From the NCBI RefSeq assembly GCF_014174215.1, contig NZ_JABEQL010000019.1, forward strand, positions 1-64,000: a stretch of DNA of 64,000 bases, written 5' to 3'. This document shows, piece by piece, positions 46,995 to 57,164 of the stretch. The translations under genes and the position numbers were made by a program. The DNA is from Gluconacetobacter tumulicola. GTDB taxonomy: Bacteria; Pseudomonadota; Alphaproteobacteria; Acetobacterales; Acetobacteraceae. The notes below the pieces were generated by a model, which was not told where the DNA came from, did not search any database, and saw nothing but the letters and a program-made list of their open reading frames with translations. Every line of letters begins with the position of its first letter. Position 1 is the stretch's first letter.

Positions 46995-47191
46995 CCGGTT
47001 GGCAGGCGGATTTTCGCGCCGGGGGGCAATAAAGACCCTGTGTGGGGGTGTGAATGTCCCTCGAAGGGCCTATGTATGACTAAATCGAGGTAGAGAAGGC
47101 GTCTGGCTGCCGGTCAGAAGGAAGCCTTACCTGCGTGTTTCGGCACCAGGCGGAATCCGGGTGGCGTCAAGCGTATGGAACAATGGGCAAG

Positions 47192-49126
<1,935 letters not shown>

Positions 49127-49233
49127 CGCTGGCGGGCTGCATTTTGCTTGCAGGATGGGTAGGGAAAACAGGCGGGGGTGGCTCCGTCTGTTTTCGTTTC
49201 AGGACCATGCCATGATGATGGGGCGGGAGGTCG

Positions 49234-50289
49234 ATGGACGCGTTGCGGCTGCTTGAACCGACGGGACTGGTGTTCGGGCAGGATGCCCATGGGGCGGTGG
49301 AGGCGGGGCTGGCCCATTGGCTGGCTGGTGGGCCGGCGGCCTTTACCCTGGCGCGTTTGATCGACGGCGATGCCGCGCGAATGGTCCGTGCGGCGGATGT
49401 GCCTGCTGACTGGCTGGATGTGCTGGCGCGCGTGACCGCGCCGCTGCCCTCGGCGGACCTCGCACCCGGGCCGCAGGTGATGGGAATCCTGAACGTCACC
49501 CCCGACAGTTTCAGCGATGGCGGCCGCCATTTCGGGGCCGAGGCGGCGATTCGCGCCGGCATTGCCATGATCACGGCGGGGGCGGGATTGCTGGATATCG
49601 GCGGTGAGAGCACGCGCCCCGGATCGGTTGTCGTGACGCCGGAGGAGGAATGGGCGCGCATTGCCCCCGTGCTGGCGGAATTGCGGCTTCAGTCCGACGT
49701 GGCGCTGTCGGTCGATACCCGCAATGCGGGGACCATGTCGGCTTCGCTTGGGGCGGGGGCGGCGCTTATCAACGATATCTCGGCCCTGCTGCACGATCCG
49801 TACGCGCTGGCGGTGGTGGCCGATGCCGGTTGCCCTGTCGTGCTGATGCACATGCGCGGCACGCCGCAGACCATGCAGCAATTCGCCACCTATGACGATG
49901 TGGCCGTCGACGTGACGCGTGAACTGGCCGCGCGGATCGACGAGGCGGTGGCGAACGGCATTGCCCGGGACCGGATCATCGTTGATCCGGGCATCGGGTT
50001 TGCCAAGAATGCCGCGCAGAATATCGAGATGATGCGGCGCCTGCCGATTCTGGCCAATCTGGGGTGCCGCGTCCTGCTGGGGACCTCGCGCAAGCGCGTG
50101 CTGGGGGAGATGGCGGGCGTGCCGGTGGCGTCGGACCGTGATCCGGCCACGATCGCCAGCAGCCTGCCGGGGCTGGAACTCGGCAACACCATCCTGCGCG
50201 TGCACAATGTTCCGGCCATGATGCAGGCGCTGAGGGTCTGGCAAGGATTGTGGACCTGCGATAAGCGGGGCAGGCAACAGGCGCGGTGA
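49234..50289 (+). CDS. folP: Dihydropteroate synthase
   Basis: A 351-residue protein. The TIM-barrel DHPS domain begins near residue 80 with VMGILNVTPDSFSDGG, then LLDIGGESTRPGS, INDISALLHD, VLMHMRGTPQTMQ, DPGIGFAKN, and LLGTSRKRVLGEM. It joins 6-hydroxymethyl-dihydropterin pyrophosphate with p-aminobenzoate and is the sulfonamide target. The extra ~80 N-terminal residues (common in Acetobacteraceae and Rhodospirillales) contain no recognisable domain. It is followed by glmM, as in many bacteria. Confidence 0.96.
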   Translation: MDALRLLEPTGLVFGQDAHGAVEAGLAHWLAGGPAAFTLARLIDGDAARMVRAADVPADWLDVLARVTAPLPSADLAPGPQVMGILNVTPDSFSDGGRHFGAEAAIRAGIAMITAGAGLLDIGGESTRPGSVVVTPEEEWARIAPVLAELRLQSDVALSVDTRNAGTMSASLGAGAALINDISALLHDPYALAVVADAGCPVVLMHMRGTPQTMQQFATYDDVAVDVTRELAARIDEAVANGIARDRIIVDPGIGFAKNAAQNIEMMRRLPILANLGCRVLLGTSRKRVLGEMAGVPVASDRDPATIASSLPGLELGNTILRVHNVPAMMQALRVWQGLWTCDKRGRQQAR

Positions 50290-50307
50290 ACCAGGGATAG
50301 CCGGAAG

Positions 50308-51666
50308 ATGACCAAGACCAGAAAACTGTTCGGCACCGACGGTATCCGCGGCACGGCCAACCAGGACCCGATGACGGTGGAAGTTGCCCAGAAGCTGGGA
50401 CAGGCCGCCGGCCTGCGCTTTACGCGCGGGACGCATCGGCACCGTGTGCTGGTGGGCAAGGACACGCGGCTGTCCGGCTACATGATCGAATGCGCGCTGG
50501 TATCGGGGTTTCTTTCCGCCGGGGTGGACGTGACGCTGGCCGGACCGATGCCGACGCCTGCGATCGCGATGCTGACGCGCTCGCTGCGCGCCGATCTGGG
50601 GGTCATGATCTCGGCCTCGCACAATCCGTTCGGCGATAATGGCATCAAGCTGTTCGGGCCGGACGGGTTCAAGCTGACCGACGAGACCGAGGCCGAGATC
50701 GAGGCGTTGATGCGCGCCGACCTGACGGACCGCCTGGCGACGCCCGAGCAGATCGGCCGTGCCTCGCGCCTGAACGATGCGGCCGGCCGGTATATCGAGA
50801 ATGCCAAGGCCTCGTTCCCGCGCGGGCGGCGGCTGGACGGGCTGCGCATCGTCATCGACTGCGCCAACGGTGCCGCCTATCGTGTGGCGCCGACCGCCCT
50901 GTGGGAACTGGGGGCCGAGGTGATCCGGATCGGGTGCGAGCCGAACGGGGTCAATATCAACGAGAATTGCGGCTCGACCCGGCCCGAGGCGCTGTGCGCG
51001 GCGGTGGTGGCGCATGAGGCCGATATCGGCATTGCGCTGGATGGTGACGCCGACCGGCTGCTGATTGCCGACGAACAGGGGCGGCTGATCGATGGCGACC
51101 AGATCCTGGCCCTGATCGCCCGGTCGTGGAGCCGGCAGGGCCGGTTGAGCGCGAAGCAGGTCGTGGCGACGGTGATGTCGAACATGGGGCTGGCGCGCTG
51201 CCTGGACGGGCTGGGGCTGGAACTGGTGCGTACGGCCGTGGGCGACCGCTATGTCGTCGAGCGGATGCGCGAACTGGGCGTCAATCTGGGTGGCGAGCAG
51301 TCGGGCCACATGGTGCTGTCCGATTTCGCGACCACCGGTGACGGTCTGGTCGCGGCCTTGCAGGTTCTGGCGGTGCTGGTCGAGGAGGGGCGGCCGGCCA
51401 GCGAGGTCTGTCGCGTGTTCGCGCCCTTTCCGCAATTGCTGCGCAATGTGCGTTTCGTCGGCAAGAGCCCGTTGCACGCACCCGCGGTGCAGGAGGCGCG
51501 CCGGCAGGCCGAGGCCGAACTGGGGACGGCCGGGCGGCTGCTGTTGCGCGAAAGCGGGACCGAGCCGCTGGTCCGCGTGATGGCGGAGGCCGAGGACCCG
51601 GCGCTGGTGGAGCGTGTGGTCGCCGGGATGTGCGCGGTGATCGGTTCCGCGCAGGAAGCGGCGTAG
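50308..51666 (+). CDS. glmM: Phosphoglucosamine mutase
   Basis: A 452-residue alpha-D-phosphohexomutase that makes glucosamine-1-phosphate for UDP-GlcNAc. The phosphoserine loop is [18 protein letters not shown] (Ser at about 104), the Mg site is LDGDADRLL, the sugar-binding loop is [10 protein letters not shown], and the phosphate-binding loop is [15 protein letters not shown]-terminal [13 protein letters not shown] is typical of GlmM. It lies 18 nt behind folP. Confidence 0.98.
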   Translation: MTKTRKLFGTDGIRGTANQDPMTVEVAQKLGQAAGLRFTRGTHRHRVLVGKDTRLSGYMIECALVSGFLSAGVDVTLAGPMPTPAIAMLTRSLRADLGVMISASHNPFGDNGIKLFGPDGFKLTDETEAEIEALMRADLTDRLATPEQIGRASRLNDAAGRYIENAKASFPRGRRLDGLRIVIDCANGAAYRVAPTALWELGAEVIRIGCEPNGVNINENCGSTRPEALCAAVVAHEADIGIALDGDADRLLIADEQGRLIDGDQILALIARSWSRQGRLSAKQVVATVMSNMGLARCLDGLGLELVRTAVGDRYVVERMRELGVNLGGEQSGHMVLSDFATTGDGLVAALQVLAVLVEEGRPASEVCRVFAPFPQLLRNVRFVGKSPLHAPAVQEARRQAEAELGTAGRLLLRESGTEPLVRVMAEAEDPALVERVVAGMCAVIGSAQEAA

Positions 51667-51686
51667 GGGCGCCGGTCTTGGCCATC

Positions 51687-52499
51687 ATGAAGGGTCGCGT
51701 CCTGGTCATCGCCGGCAGCGATTCCGGCGGCGGTGCGGGAATCCAGGCGGATATCAAGGCCGTGACCGCGCTGGGCGGATTTGCCATGACGGCGGTGTCG
51801 GCCCTGACGGTGCAGAACACGCTGGGGGTGAGCGGAATCCTGCCGGTGCCGCCCGATTTCGTGGCGGCCCAGATGCGTAGTGTGCTGGACGATATCGGGG
51901 TGGATGCCTTCAAGAGCGGCATGCTGGACCGGGGAGAGGTGATCCAGGCGGTGGCGGCGGAGGTGCGGGCCCGCCCGGATGTTCCGTATGTGCTGGACCC
52001 GGTGATGGTGGCCAAGGGCGGGTCGCGCCTGTTGCAGGATGATGCGGTGGAGACGCTGATGCGGCATCTGGTGCCGCTGGCGAGCCTGCTGACGCCCAAC
52101 CTGCCGGAGGCGGAGGTTCTGGTCGGCCATCCGATCCGCACGGTGGACGATATGGGCCGGGCGGCCGAAACGCTGCGGCGCGCGGGTGCGCGGGCGGTGC
52201 TGCTGAAGGGGGGGCATCTGGAGGGCGATATCCTGACCGATGTGCTGTGCGAATCGTCGGGCATCTCCCTGTTCTCGGACACGCGGCTGCCGACGCGGCA
52301 TACGCATGGGACCGGCTGCACGCTGGCCAGTGCGATTGCCGCCGGGCTGGCCCAGGGACTGGCCCTGCGCGCGGCGGTGGAACAGGCCCGGCGCTATCTG
52401 CGGGCCGCGATCGCGACCGCACCTGGATATGGAGCCGGCGCGGGGCCGCTGAATCATGCGGTGACGGTCGATTCGGCATGGGGTGCCCCAGGCGCCTGA
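51687..52499 (+). CDS. thiD: Hydroxymethylpyrimidine/phosphomethylpyrimidine kinase
   Basis: A 270-residue ribokinase-fold enzyme carrying out the two phosphorylations of HMP in thiamine synthesis. Motifs are VIAGSDSGGGAGIQADIK, TVQNTLGV, VLDPVMVAKGGSRLL, LTPNLPEAEVL, and THGTGCTLASAIAAGLAQG (catalytic Cys-loop). The ATG at 51687 is 20 nt after the glmM stop. Genes thiM and thiD are far apart in this window. Confidence 0.96.
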   Translation: MKGRVLVIAGSDSGGGAGIQADIKAVTALGGFAMTAVSALTVQNTLGVSGILPVPPDFVAAQMRSVLDDIGVDAFKSGMLDRGEVIQAVAAEVRARPDVPYVLDPVMVAKGGSRLLQDDAVETLMRHLVPLASLLTPNLPEAEVLVGHPIRTVDDMGRAAETLRRAGARAVLLKGGHLEGDILTDVLCESSGISLFSDTRLPTRHTHGTGCTLASAIAAGLAQGLALRAAVEQARRYLRAAIATAPGYGAGAGPLNHAVTVDSAWGAPGA

Positions 52500-52945
52500 G
52501 ACTCTGACCGAAAATGTGTGACGGCTGTGCTTCCTCCAGGCGTCGGACAATACGGGCGGGACTCATTTCGGATGATCTTCGTTTATTATCCCCCTCAGGG
52601 CGCTCGATACGGGCGGAGAATTGATGGGGGATCGAATACACATTCCTTTGAATTCTGGCCGAATATCGCGTGATGTACGTGACGTTGGGGTCACGTTTCG
52701 TTCATGCGGGCGTGTCCGGTATGCATGCGCGATATTTGGCGGCATTGGCGTCTGATGCGCCGATATGCGGGCTTGGCGACGAGGAAGATCTTTCCGGCAC
52801 GTTCGAAGTGCGTTCCGCGGCTTGATGTAACATATTCGTGATCATGGGATTTTGACGCCCGAACCCATCCTAAAAGGATTGTTTACGGAGAGTTACACAC
52901 CTATAGGTAGTAACTGTAGTCATAAACAATCAATGGTTGATTAAC
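52500..52945. other. 446-bp intergenic region upstream of the CtrA-like gene
   Basis: No gene recognised. It holds a 7-bp hairpin ACGTGAC-GTTGGG-GTCACGT (52677-52696), a loose pair ATCCCCC/GGGGGAT (52588-52594, 52626-52632), and near its end a dyad-symmetric operator-like site (52892-52914). The last 100 bp are markedly AT-rich, as expected for the promoter of the regulator. I found no TTAA-N7-TTAA CtrA box. Confidence 0.5.
52892..52914. promoter_or_regulatory. Nested dyad upstream of the CtrA-like gene
   Basis: GTTAC (52892-52896) and GTAAC (52910-52914) flank a perfect 10-bp palindrome ACCTATAGGT (52899-52908), 32 nt before the ATG at 52946. It may be an operator or include a -10 element (TATAGG). 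The binding factor is unknown. Confidence 0.5.
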
Positions 52946-53695
52946 ATGCGTGTCTTGCTCGTCGAAGGGGATGGGAGTGCGGCCCGTGGTACTTCCAGCA
53001 CATTGCGCTCTGTTGGCTACATGATCGACCACGCCGTGACTGGGCACGAAGGGGTCGAGATGCTCCGCCGTTACGATTATGATCTGGCATTACTTGAAAT
53101 GGTACTGCCGGATATTGACGGATATGAAGTCCTGCGGGCGGCCAGGGCCGCGCGGCTGGATACACCCATCGTTGCCATGTCCAGCCTGAACGGGGCCCAG
53201 GCCAAGGTCAGGGCCTTTTCGGCCGGTGCGGACGATTACATTACCCGGCCCTACGATACGCCGGAACTGGCCGCCCGTATCCAGGCGATCGTCCGCCGTT
53301 CGAAAGGCTATAGCCAGCCGGTGCTTCAGGCCGGGCTGGTGAAGCTGTCGCTGGACAGCCGGGAAGTGACGGTGAAGGGGCGGCTGGTTCATCTGACCGG
53401 CAAGGAATACATGATCCTGGAACTGCTCATGCTCCGAAGGGGTACGGTCCTGACCAAGTTCGCCTTTCTTGATCATCTCTATGGCGGGATGGACGAGCCG
53501 GAAATGAAGATCATCGATGTCTTCATCTGCAAGCTGCGCAAGAAATTGCAGCAGGCGGGGGCGAAGAACGTGGTCACGACCGTATGGGGGCAGGGTTACA
53601 TGCTCAGGGAGGATGGCGATGAGGACGCGCCGCCTTCCGGCGTGATGATGTCGCCGCCGCGATCGTCGGAGGAACTGGTCCTGTCGGTTGTCTGA
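52946..53695 (+). CDS. CtrA-family response regulator with non-canonical (pseudo-)receiver
   Basis: A 249-residue OmpR/CtrA-type regulator. The output domain (about 125-232: HLTGKEYMILELL, RRGTVLTK, HLYGGMDEPEMKIIDVFICKLRKKL) is nearly CtrA, so it should bind CtrA-like boxes. The receiver (residues 1-120) keeps the CtrA frame (DYDLALLE at 44-51, DDYITRP), but the phospho-acceptor at position 51 is Glu, the acidic-pocket residue 8 is Gly (VEGDG instead of the EDD motif), and conserved Lys101 is Arg. The ATG at 52946 aligns residue for residue with Caulobacter CtrA. A C-terminal tail of ~20 residues (APPSGVMMSPPRSSEELVLSVV) is extra and ends in two Val. It may be constitutively active or uncoupled from phosphorelay. 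Confidence 0.9.
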   Translation: MRVLLVEGDGSAARGTSSTLRSVGYMIDHAVTGHEGVEMLRRYDYDLALLEMVLPDIDGYEVLRAARAARLDTPIVAMSSLNGAQAKVRAFSAGADDYITRPYDTPELAARIQAIVRRSKGYSQPVLQAGLVKLSLDSREVTVKGRLVHLTGKEYMILELLMLRRGTVLTKFAFLDHLYGGMDEPEMKIIDVFICKLRKKLQQAGAKNVVTTVWGQGYMLREDGDEDAPPSGVMMSPPRSSEELVLSVV

Positions 53696-53766
53696 CGACG
53701 GGTCCTGGGGGTGGAAGCGTACGGATCGGCAAGAGCGCGAGGCATCGTGCTGCCTTGGCGTTCCGC

Positions 53767-53794
53767 AAAAAAAAGCAGGGTCCGAAGACCCTGC
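53767..53794 (-). terminator. Rho-independent terminator (minus strand) behind the Hsp70-like gene
   Basis: On the minus strand GCAGGGTC-TTCG-GACCCTGC (53794-53775) is followed by a run of eight T. The UUCG loop, 8-bp GC stem and T-tract form a textbook terminator for transcripts coming from the Hsp70-like gene. On the plus strand it lies 79 nt behind the CtrA-like stop but without a T-run. Confidence 0.93.
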
Positions 53795-53919
53795 GAGTTA
53801 GCGTGATGATTGAATAATGCGATGCCCCCATCGCCCTTTCCTTATGGCACCGTCAGGGGGCATCGGCCTTGATCTGAATCAAGGACGGATGAAAAGAACG
53901 AAAGGTCTGAAAGGATTTT

Positions 53920-55272
53920 TCAGCAGGAGGCAGGCGCGTCCGTCTGGCGTGCGCTGTCCCCCTGCATCAGGGCCAGCCCTTCGGCGACCGACACGAACTC
54001 GCCCCCGCGATCGATCCGCTGGTTGCCGAAACGCGCCGCGAACAGGGCGCGCACCGCCGGGACGAACGAGGTGCCGCCGGTCAGGAATACCCGGTCGATA
54101 TCGGATTCGGTCAGGCCCGCGCGTTCCAGCGCCGAGGTCACCGCGCCGTCGAACTGCACCAGATCGGGGGCGATCCAGTCTTCGAATGCCGCCCGGGTGA
54201 TCGTGCGCTCGATATGGATATCCTTGTGGTGGAAGCGCAGAATTGTGCTGTCGGCGTGCGACAGTTCGGCCTTGGCGGCGCCGACCGCGCGATACAGGGC
54301 CTGGCCCTGCTGGTCGGCGACCAGGGTGGCCAGCGCGTGCAGGCGGCCGGGTTCGGAGGCGGTGCGCGCGACATCGTCGATCGCGCGCAGCGTGGCCGGC
54401 GTGCGCATCAGCGACAGGCGGTGCCAGCGCGCCAGGCTGGCGTACCATTCGATCGGCACCGGCAGCGGTGCGCCGCCCATGATGCGATAGGTGCCGTCGC
54501 GCCCCAGTTCGGGCGAGACGACATTGTCGATGATCCGGTAATCGAACTGGTCGCCCGCGATGCCCACGCCCGCATGGCCCAGCGGAATGGCCCGGCCGAT
54601 GGCGGGATCGAAGCGCAGGACCGAGAAATCGCTGGTGCCGCCGCCGAAATCGCCGACCAGGATCGTGGCCGGCGCATCCAGTCGCCGGGCGAAGCGCCAG
54701 CCGGCGGCTTCGGGCTCCAGCGCCACCGCGATGCTGCGGAAGCCGGCCTCGGCAAAGCCGTCGCGCAGGCGCTGCTCGCCGAATGCATCATCCGGCAGTT
54801 CGCCGGCGAAGCGCACCGGGCGGCCGACCGTTGCGTCCACGTCGGCCGGGTCGATCCCGACGGCGCGCATCAGTTCGGCGACGAAGAAGCCGACCAGGTT
54901 TTCCAGCGTCAGGCGCCGGCCCACCAGGCGCGTTTCGCGGAACGATGTCTGCGCCAGATAGGATTTCATCGACATGATCAGGCGGCTCTCGGCCGGATCG
55001 TCCAGATAGGCGTCGATGGCGGCGGCGCCGATGGCCTGCTGAACGGCCAGGCGCCCGCGTTCTTCCTCCTGCCACAGGCACAGCAAAGTGCGGCAGGTCT
55101 CGGTTTCGGGATGGCCGGGGAAGGCGAAGCGCGTGGTGTGGGTGTTGCCATCCGGGGTCGCGATGACGACGACGCTGTTGGTCGTGCCGAAATCGATGCC
55201 GACACGGGGGCGTGGCGTGGGGGCAGAGGATATCATCGCGGGTGAATAGGTGTTGCGGATCGGGATGTCCAT
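53920..55272 (-). CDS. Hsp70-family protein (YegD-like)
   Basis: A 450-residue protein with the Hsp70/actin ATPase fold only: phosphate 1 motif VGIDFGTTNSVVVIA, connect motif ILVGDFGGGTSDFSVLRFD, and adenosine motif VFLTGGTSFVPAVRALF. The C-terminal substrate-binding and lid domains of DnaK are missing, which matches the YegD subgroup of unknown client. MISSAPTPRP, 12 residues in, is an alternative start. It ends 126 bp before an intrinsic terminator. Confidence 0.88.
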   Translation of the reverse strand: MDIPIRNTYSPAMISSAPTPRPRVGIDFGTTNSVVVIATPDGNTHTTRFAFPGHPETETCRTLLCLWQEEERGRLAVQQAIGAAAIDAYLDDPAESRLIMSMKSYLAQTSFRETRLVGRRLTLENLVGFFVAELMRAVGIDPADVDATVGRPVRFAGELPDDAFGEQRLRDGFAEAGFRSIAVALEPEAAGWRFARRLDAPATILVGDFGGGTSDFSVLRFDPAIGRAIPLGHAGVGIAGDQFDYRIIDNVVSPELGRDGTYRIMGGAPLPVPIEWYASLARWHRLSLMRTPATLRAIDDVARTASEPGRLHALATLVADQQGQALYRAVGAAKAELSHADSTILRFHHKDIHIERTITRAAFEDWIAPDLVQFDGAVTSALERAGLTESDIDRVFLTGGTSFVPAVRALFAARFGNQRIDRGGEFVSVAEGLALMQGDSARQTDAPASC

Positions 55273-55287
55273 CCGTGTCGTATAGCC

Positions 55288-55968
55288 CTACCCGGCGCGG
55301 CGGAAGGTCAGATTCAGGCGCGCGCGGCCGGTCAGCGCGTGGGTGCCCTCGGCCAGCGGGTGGATGCCATGATGGGCCAGGCGGGCCGGGCCACCCCAGA
55401 CCACGATATCGCCATGGTCCAGCGGCACGCGCTGCACCCGGTCCGAACGGGCGGGCCCGCCCCAGAGGAACACCGCCGGCAGACCCAGCGAGACCGAGAC
55501 GATCGGCTGGCCGAAATCGCGTTCATTGCGGTCCTGGTGCAGGGTCAGTCTGGTGCCGGGTTCGTAGCGGTTGATCAGGCAGGCGTCGGGGGTGAAACCG
55601 GGATATCCGGCCTCGGCGGCGGCTTCTGTCGCCAGGGCGATGAAAATGTCGGGCAGGGCGGGCCAGGGCAGGCCCGTCAGCGGGTCGTGCGTGGTGTAGC
55701 GATAGCCCCTGCTGTCCGAGATCCAGCCCAGTGTGCCGCAATTGGTCATGGCGACCGACATGGTCCGGCCGCCCTGGGTGGTCATGCGGCGGAAGGGCGC
55801 CGCGTGGGCGATGGCCTGGATCTGGGCGATCAGTCCGGGAGCGGTGGCGCGGGCGCGTCCGGCCAGCAGCAGGACGCCCGGCCCCAGCACGCGATCCCGC
55901 GCGCCCGATTCCAGGTCCAGGCCGGGCAGGGTGCCGGTTGCTGGTGGACGGGGCGGGGATGGCGGCAT
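55288..55968 (-). CDS. alkB: Alpha-ketoglutarate-dependent DNA repair dioxygenase AlkB
   Basis: A 226-residue enzyme that removes methyl groups from 1-methyladenine and 3-methylcytosine. Fe(II) ligands are in LHQDRNERDFG (His-x-Asp) and the distal His in LAHHGIHPL; the 2-oxoglutarate-binding Arg is in RARLNLTFRRAG, the hallmark RxNxTFR. The nucleotide-recognition lid contains MTNCGTLGWISD. It sits 15 nt upstream of the Hsp70-like gene and 15 nt behind the GNAT gene, so the three probably share a transcript. Confidence 0.95.
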   Translation of the reverse strand: MPPSPPRPPATGTLPGLDLESGARDRVLGPGVLLLAGRARATAPGLIAQIQAIAHAAPFRRMTTQGGRTMSVAMTNCGTLGWISDSRGYRYTTHDPLTGLPWPALPDIFIALATEAAAEAGYPGFTPDACLINRYEPGTRLTLHQDRNERDFGQPIVSVSLGLPAVFLWGGPARSDRVQRVPLDHGDIVVWGGPARLAHHGIHPLAEGTHALTGRARLNLTFRRAG

Positions 55969-55983
55969 GTCCGGTCCCGCCTT

Positions 55984-56529
55984 TCAGGGGCGGTTGGGAG
56001 GGGTGCGGTCGCCACTGCCCAGTTCGCATTGCAGCAGCACGACATCCAGCCAGCGTCCGAACTTGTAGCCGACCGATTGCAGGGTGCCGACCGTGCGGAA
56101 GCCGTGGCGTTCGTGCAGGCGGATGGAGGGCAGATTCGCGCTGTTGCCGACCAGGGCCATCATCTGCCGGAAGCCTCGGGCCACGCACTCCGCGATCAGC
56201 GCGCCCAGCAGCGTCGTGCCGATCCCGCGTCCGGCGGCGTCGGGGGACAGGTAGATGGAGTCCTCCACCGTGTCGCGATAGGCGATCCGTGGGTGATAGG
56301 GGCCGGCATAGGCGTAGCCGATCACCGAGCCATCCTGTTCGGCCACCAGATAGGGAAAATCCCTGGCGCGCAGTGTCTCCATGCGTCGTGTCATCTCTCC
56401 GACGGTAGGGGCCTCGATCTCGAACGACGCACAGCCATGCAGCACATGATGGGCGTAGATCGCCGTGATTTCGGGCAGGTCCGTGGTGTGCGCGGCGCGG
56501 ATTGTGACGATGGGAGAGGCGGGTGGCAT
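55984..56529 (-). CDS. GNAT N-acetyltransferase, phosphinothricin acetyltransferase-like
   Basis: A 181-residue enzyme of the PAT/Bar/YncA subgroup. IRAAHTTDLPEITAIYAHHVLHGCASFE is the N-terminal signature, VIGYAYAGPYHPRIAYRDTVEDSIYL the central strands, and GRGIGTTLLGALI the acetyl-CoA pyrophosphate loop, followed by NLPSIRLHERHGFR. Relatives acetylate phosphinothricin, methionine sulfone or sulfoximine. The start MPPASP at 56529 fits the family; a longer upstream frame overlaps the divergent GNAT gene's leader. Confidence 0.9.
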   Translation of the reverse strand: MPPASPIVTIRAAHTTDLPEITAIYAHHVLHGCASFEIEAPTVGEMTRRMETLRARDFPYLVAEQDGSVIGYAYAGPYHPRIAYRDTVEDSIYLSPDAAGRGIGTTLLGALIAECVARGFRQMMALVGNSANLPSIRLHERHGFRTVGTLQSVGYKFGRWLDVVLLQCELGSGDRTPPNRP

Positions 56530-56582
56530 GCTGGTGGTCCGGCTGGCTTGGGGGGTGGGATATCTATGCTTATATCGGCGGG

Positions 56583-57143
56583 ATGAAAGATACGGACGAA
56601 ATCTGCGGCAGCACGGCCCCGATGTCGATGACGACATTGTCTGTCCGTCCGGTCGGTCGGGGCGATGCGAGGGAACTGATCCACGCCAATCTGGAGAGTC
56701 GGGCCTATCACGCACCATGGGCCCGGCCGTTTACCAGTCAGGACGGCTTCGAAAGCTGGTTCGCCCGGCTGGTGACCGGGCCGGATGTGGGGCTGGTGGC
56801 GTGGCATGGTGCCGCTGATCCAGTGGGCGTGTTCACGCTCAGCCAGATCGTCATGGGCGCATTTTGCAGCGCCTATCTTGGTTATTATGGGATGAAGGCG
56901 CACGCCAGGACTGGCCGGATGACGCGTGCGACGGGGCTGGTACTGGATTATGGCTTCGATCAACTGGGCCTGCATCGGGTCGAAGCCAATATCCAGCCCG
57001 GCAATGCGGCGTCGATCGCGCTGGTCAGGCGGGCCGGGTTTCGGCGGGAGGGCTATTCTCCACGCTATCTGAAGATCGACGGGGAATGGCGCGACCATGA
57101 ACGGTGGGCCTTCCTGGCCGAGGACCGGCCAGGAAGGGAGTAG
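56583..57143 (+). CDS. GNAT N-acetyltransferase, RimJ/RimL-like
   Basis: A 186-residue acetyltransferase of the ribosomal-protein-alanine acetyltransferase type: LSVRPVGRGDARELIHANLESRAYHAPWARPF at the N-terminus, VFTLSQIVMGAFCSAYLGYYG, and YGFDQLGLHRVEANIQPGNAASIALVRRAGFRREGY. The usual Q-x-x-G-x-G/A CoA loop is reduced to KAHARTGRMTRATG. It is divergent from the PAT-like gene with 53 bp between starts, and convergent with the S9 peptidase. The substrate is unknown. Confidence 0.88.
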   Translation: MKDTDEICGSTAPMSMTTLSVRPVGRGDARELIHANLESRAYHAPWARPFTSQDGFESWFARLVTGPDVGLVAWHGAADPVGVFTLSQIVMGAFCSAYLGYYGMKAHARTGRMTRATGLVLDYGFDQLGLHRVEANIQPGNAASIALVRRAGFRREGYSPRYLKIDGEWRDHERWAFLAEDRPGRE

Positions 57144-57164
57144 GGACCGCGAACGGCGTTGCAG

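Noticed and set aside
53821-53864. GATGCCCCC (53821-53829) facing GGGGGCATC (53856-53864) as a terminator
   Set aside because: The 26-nt loop is long, no T-run follows, and a much better terminator lies at 53767-53794.
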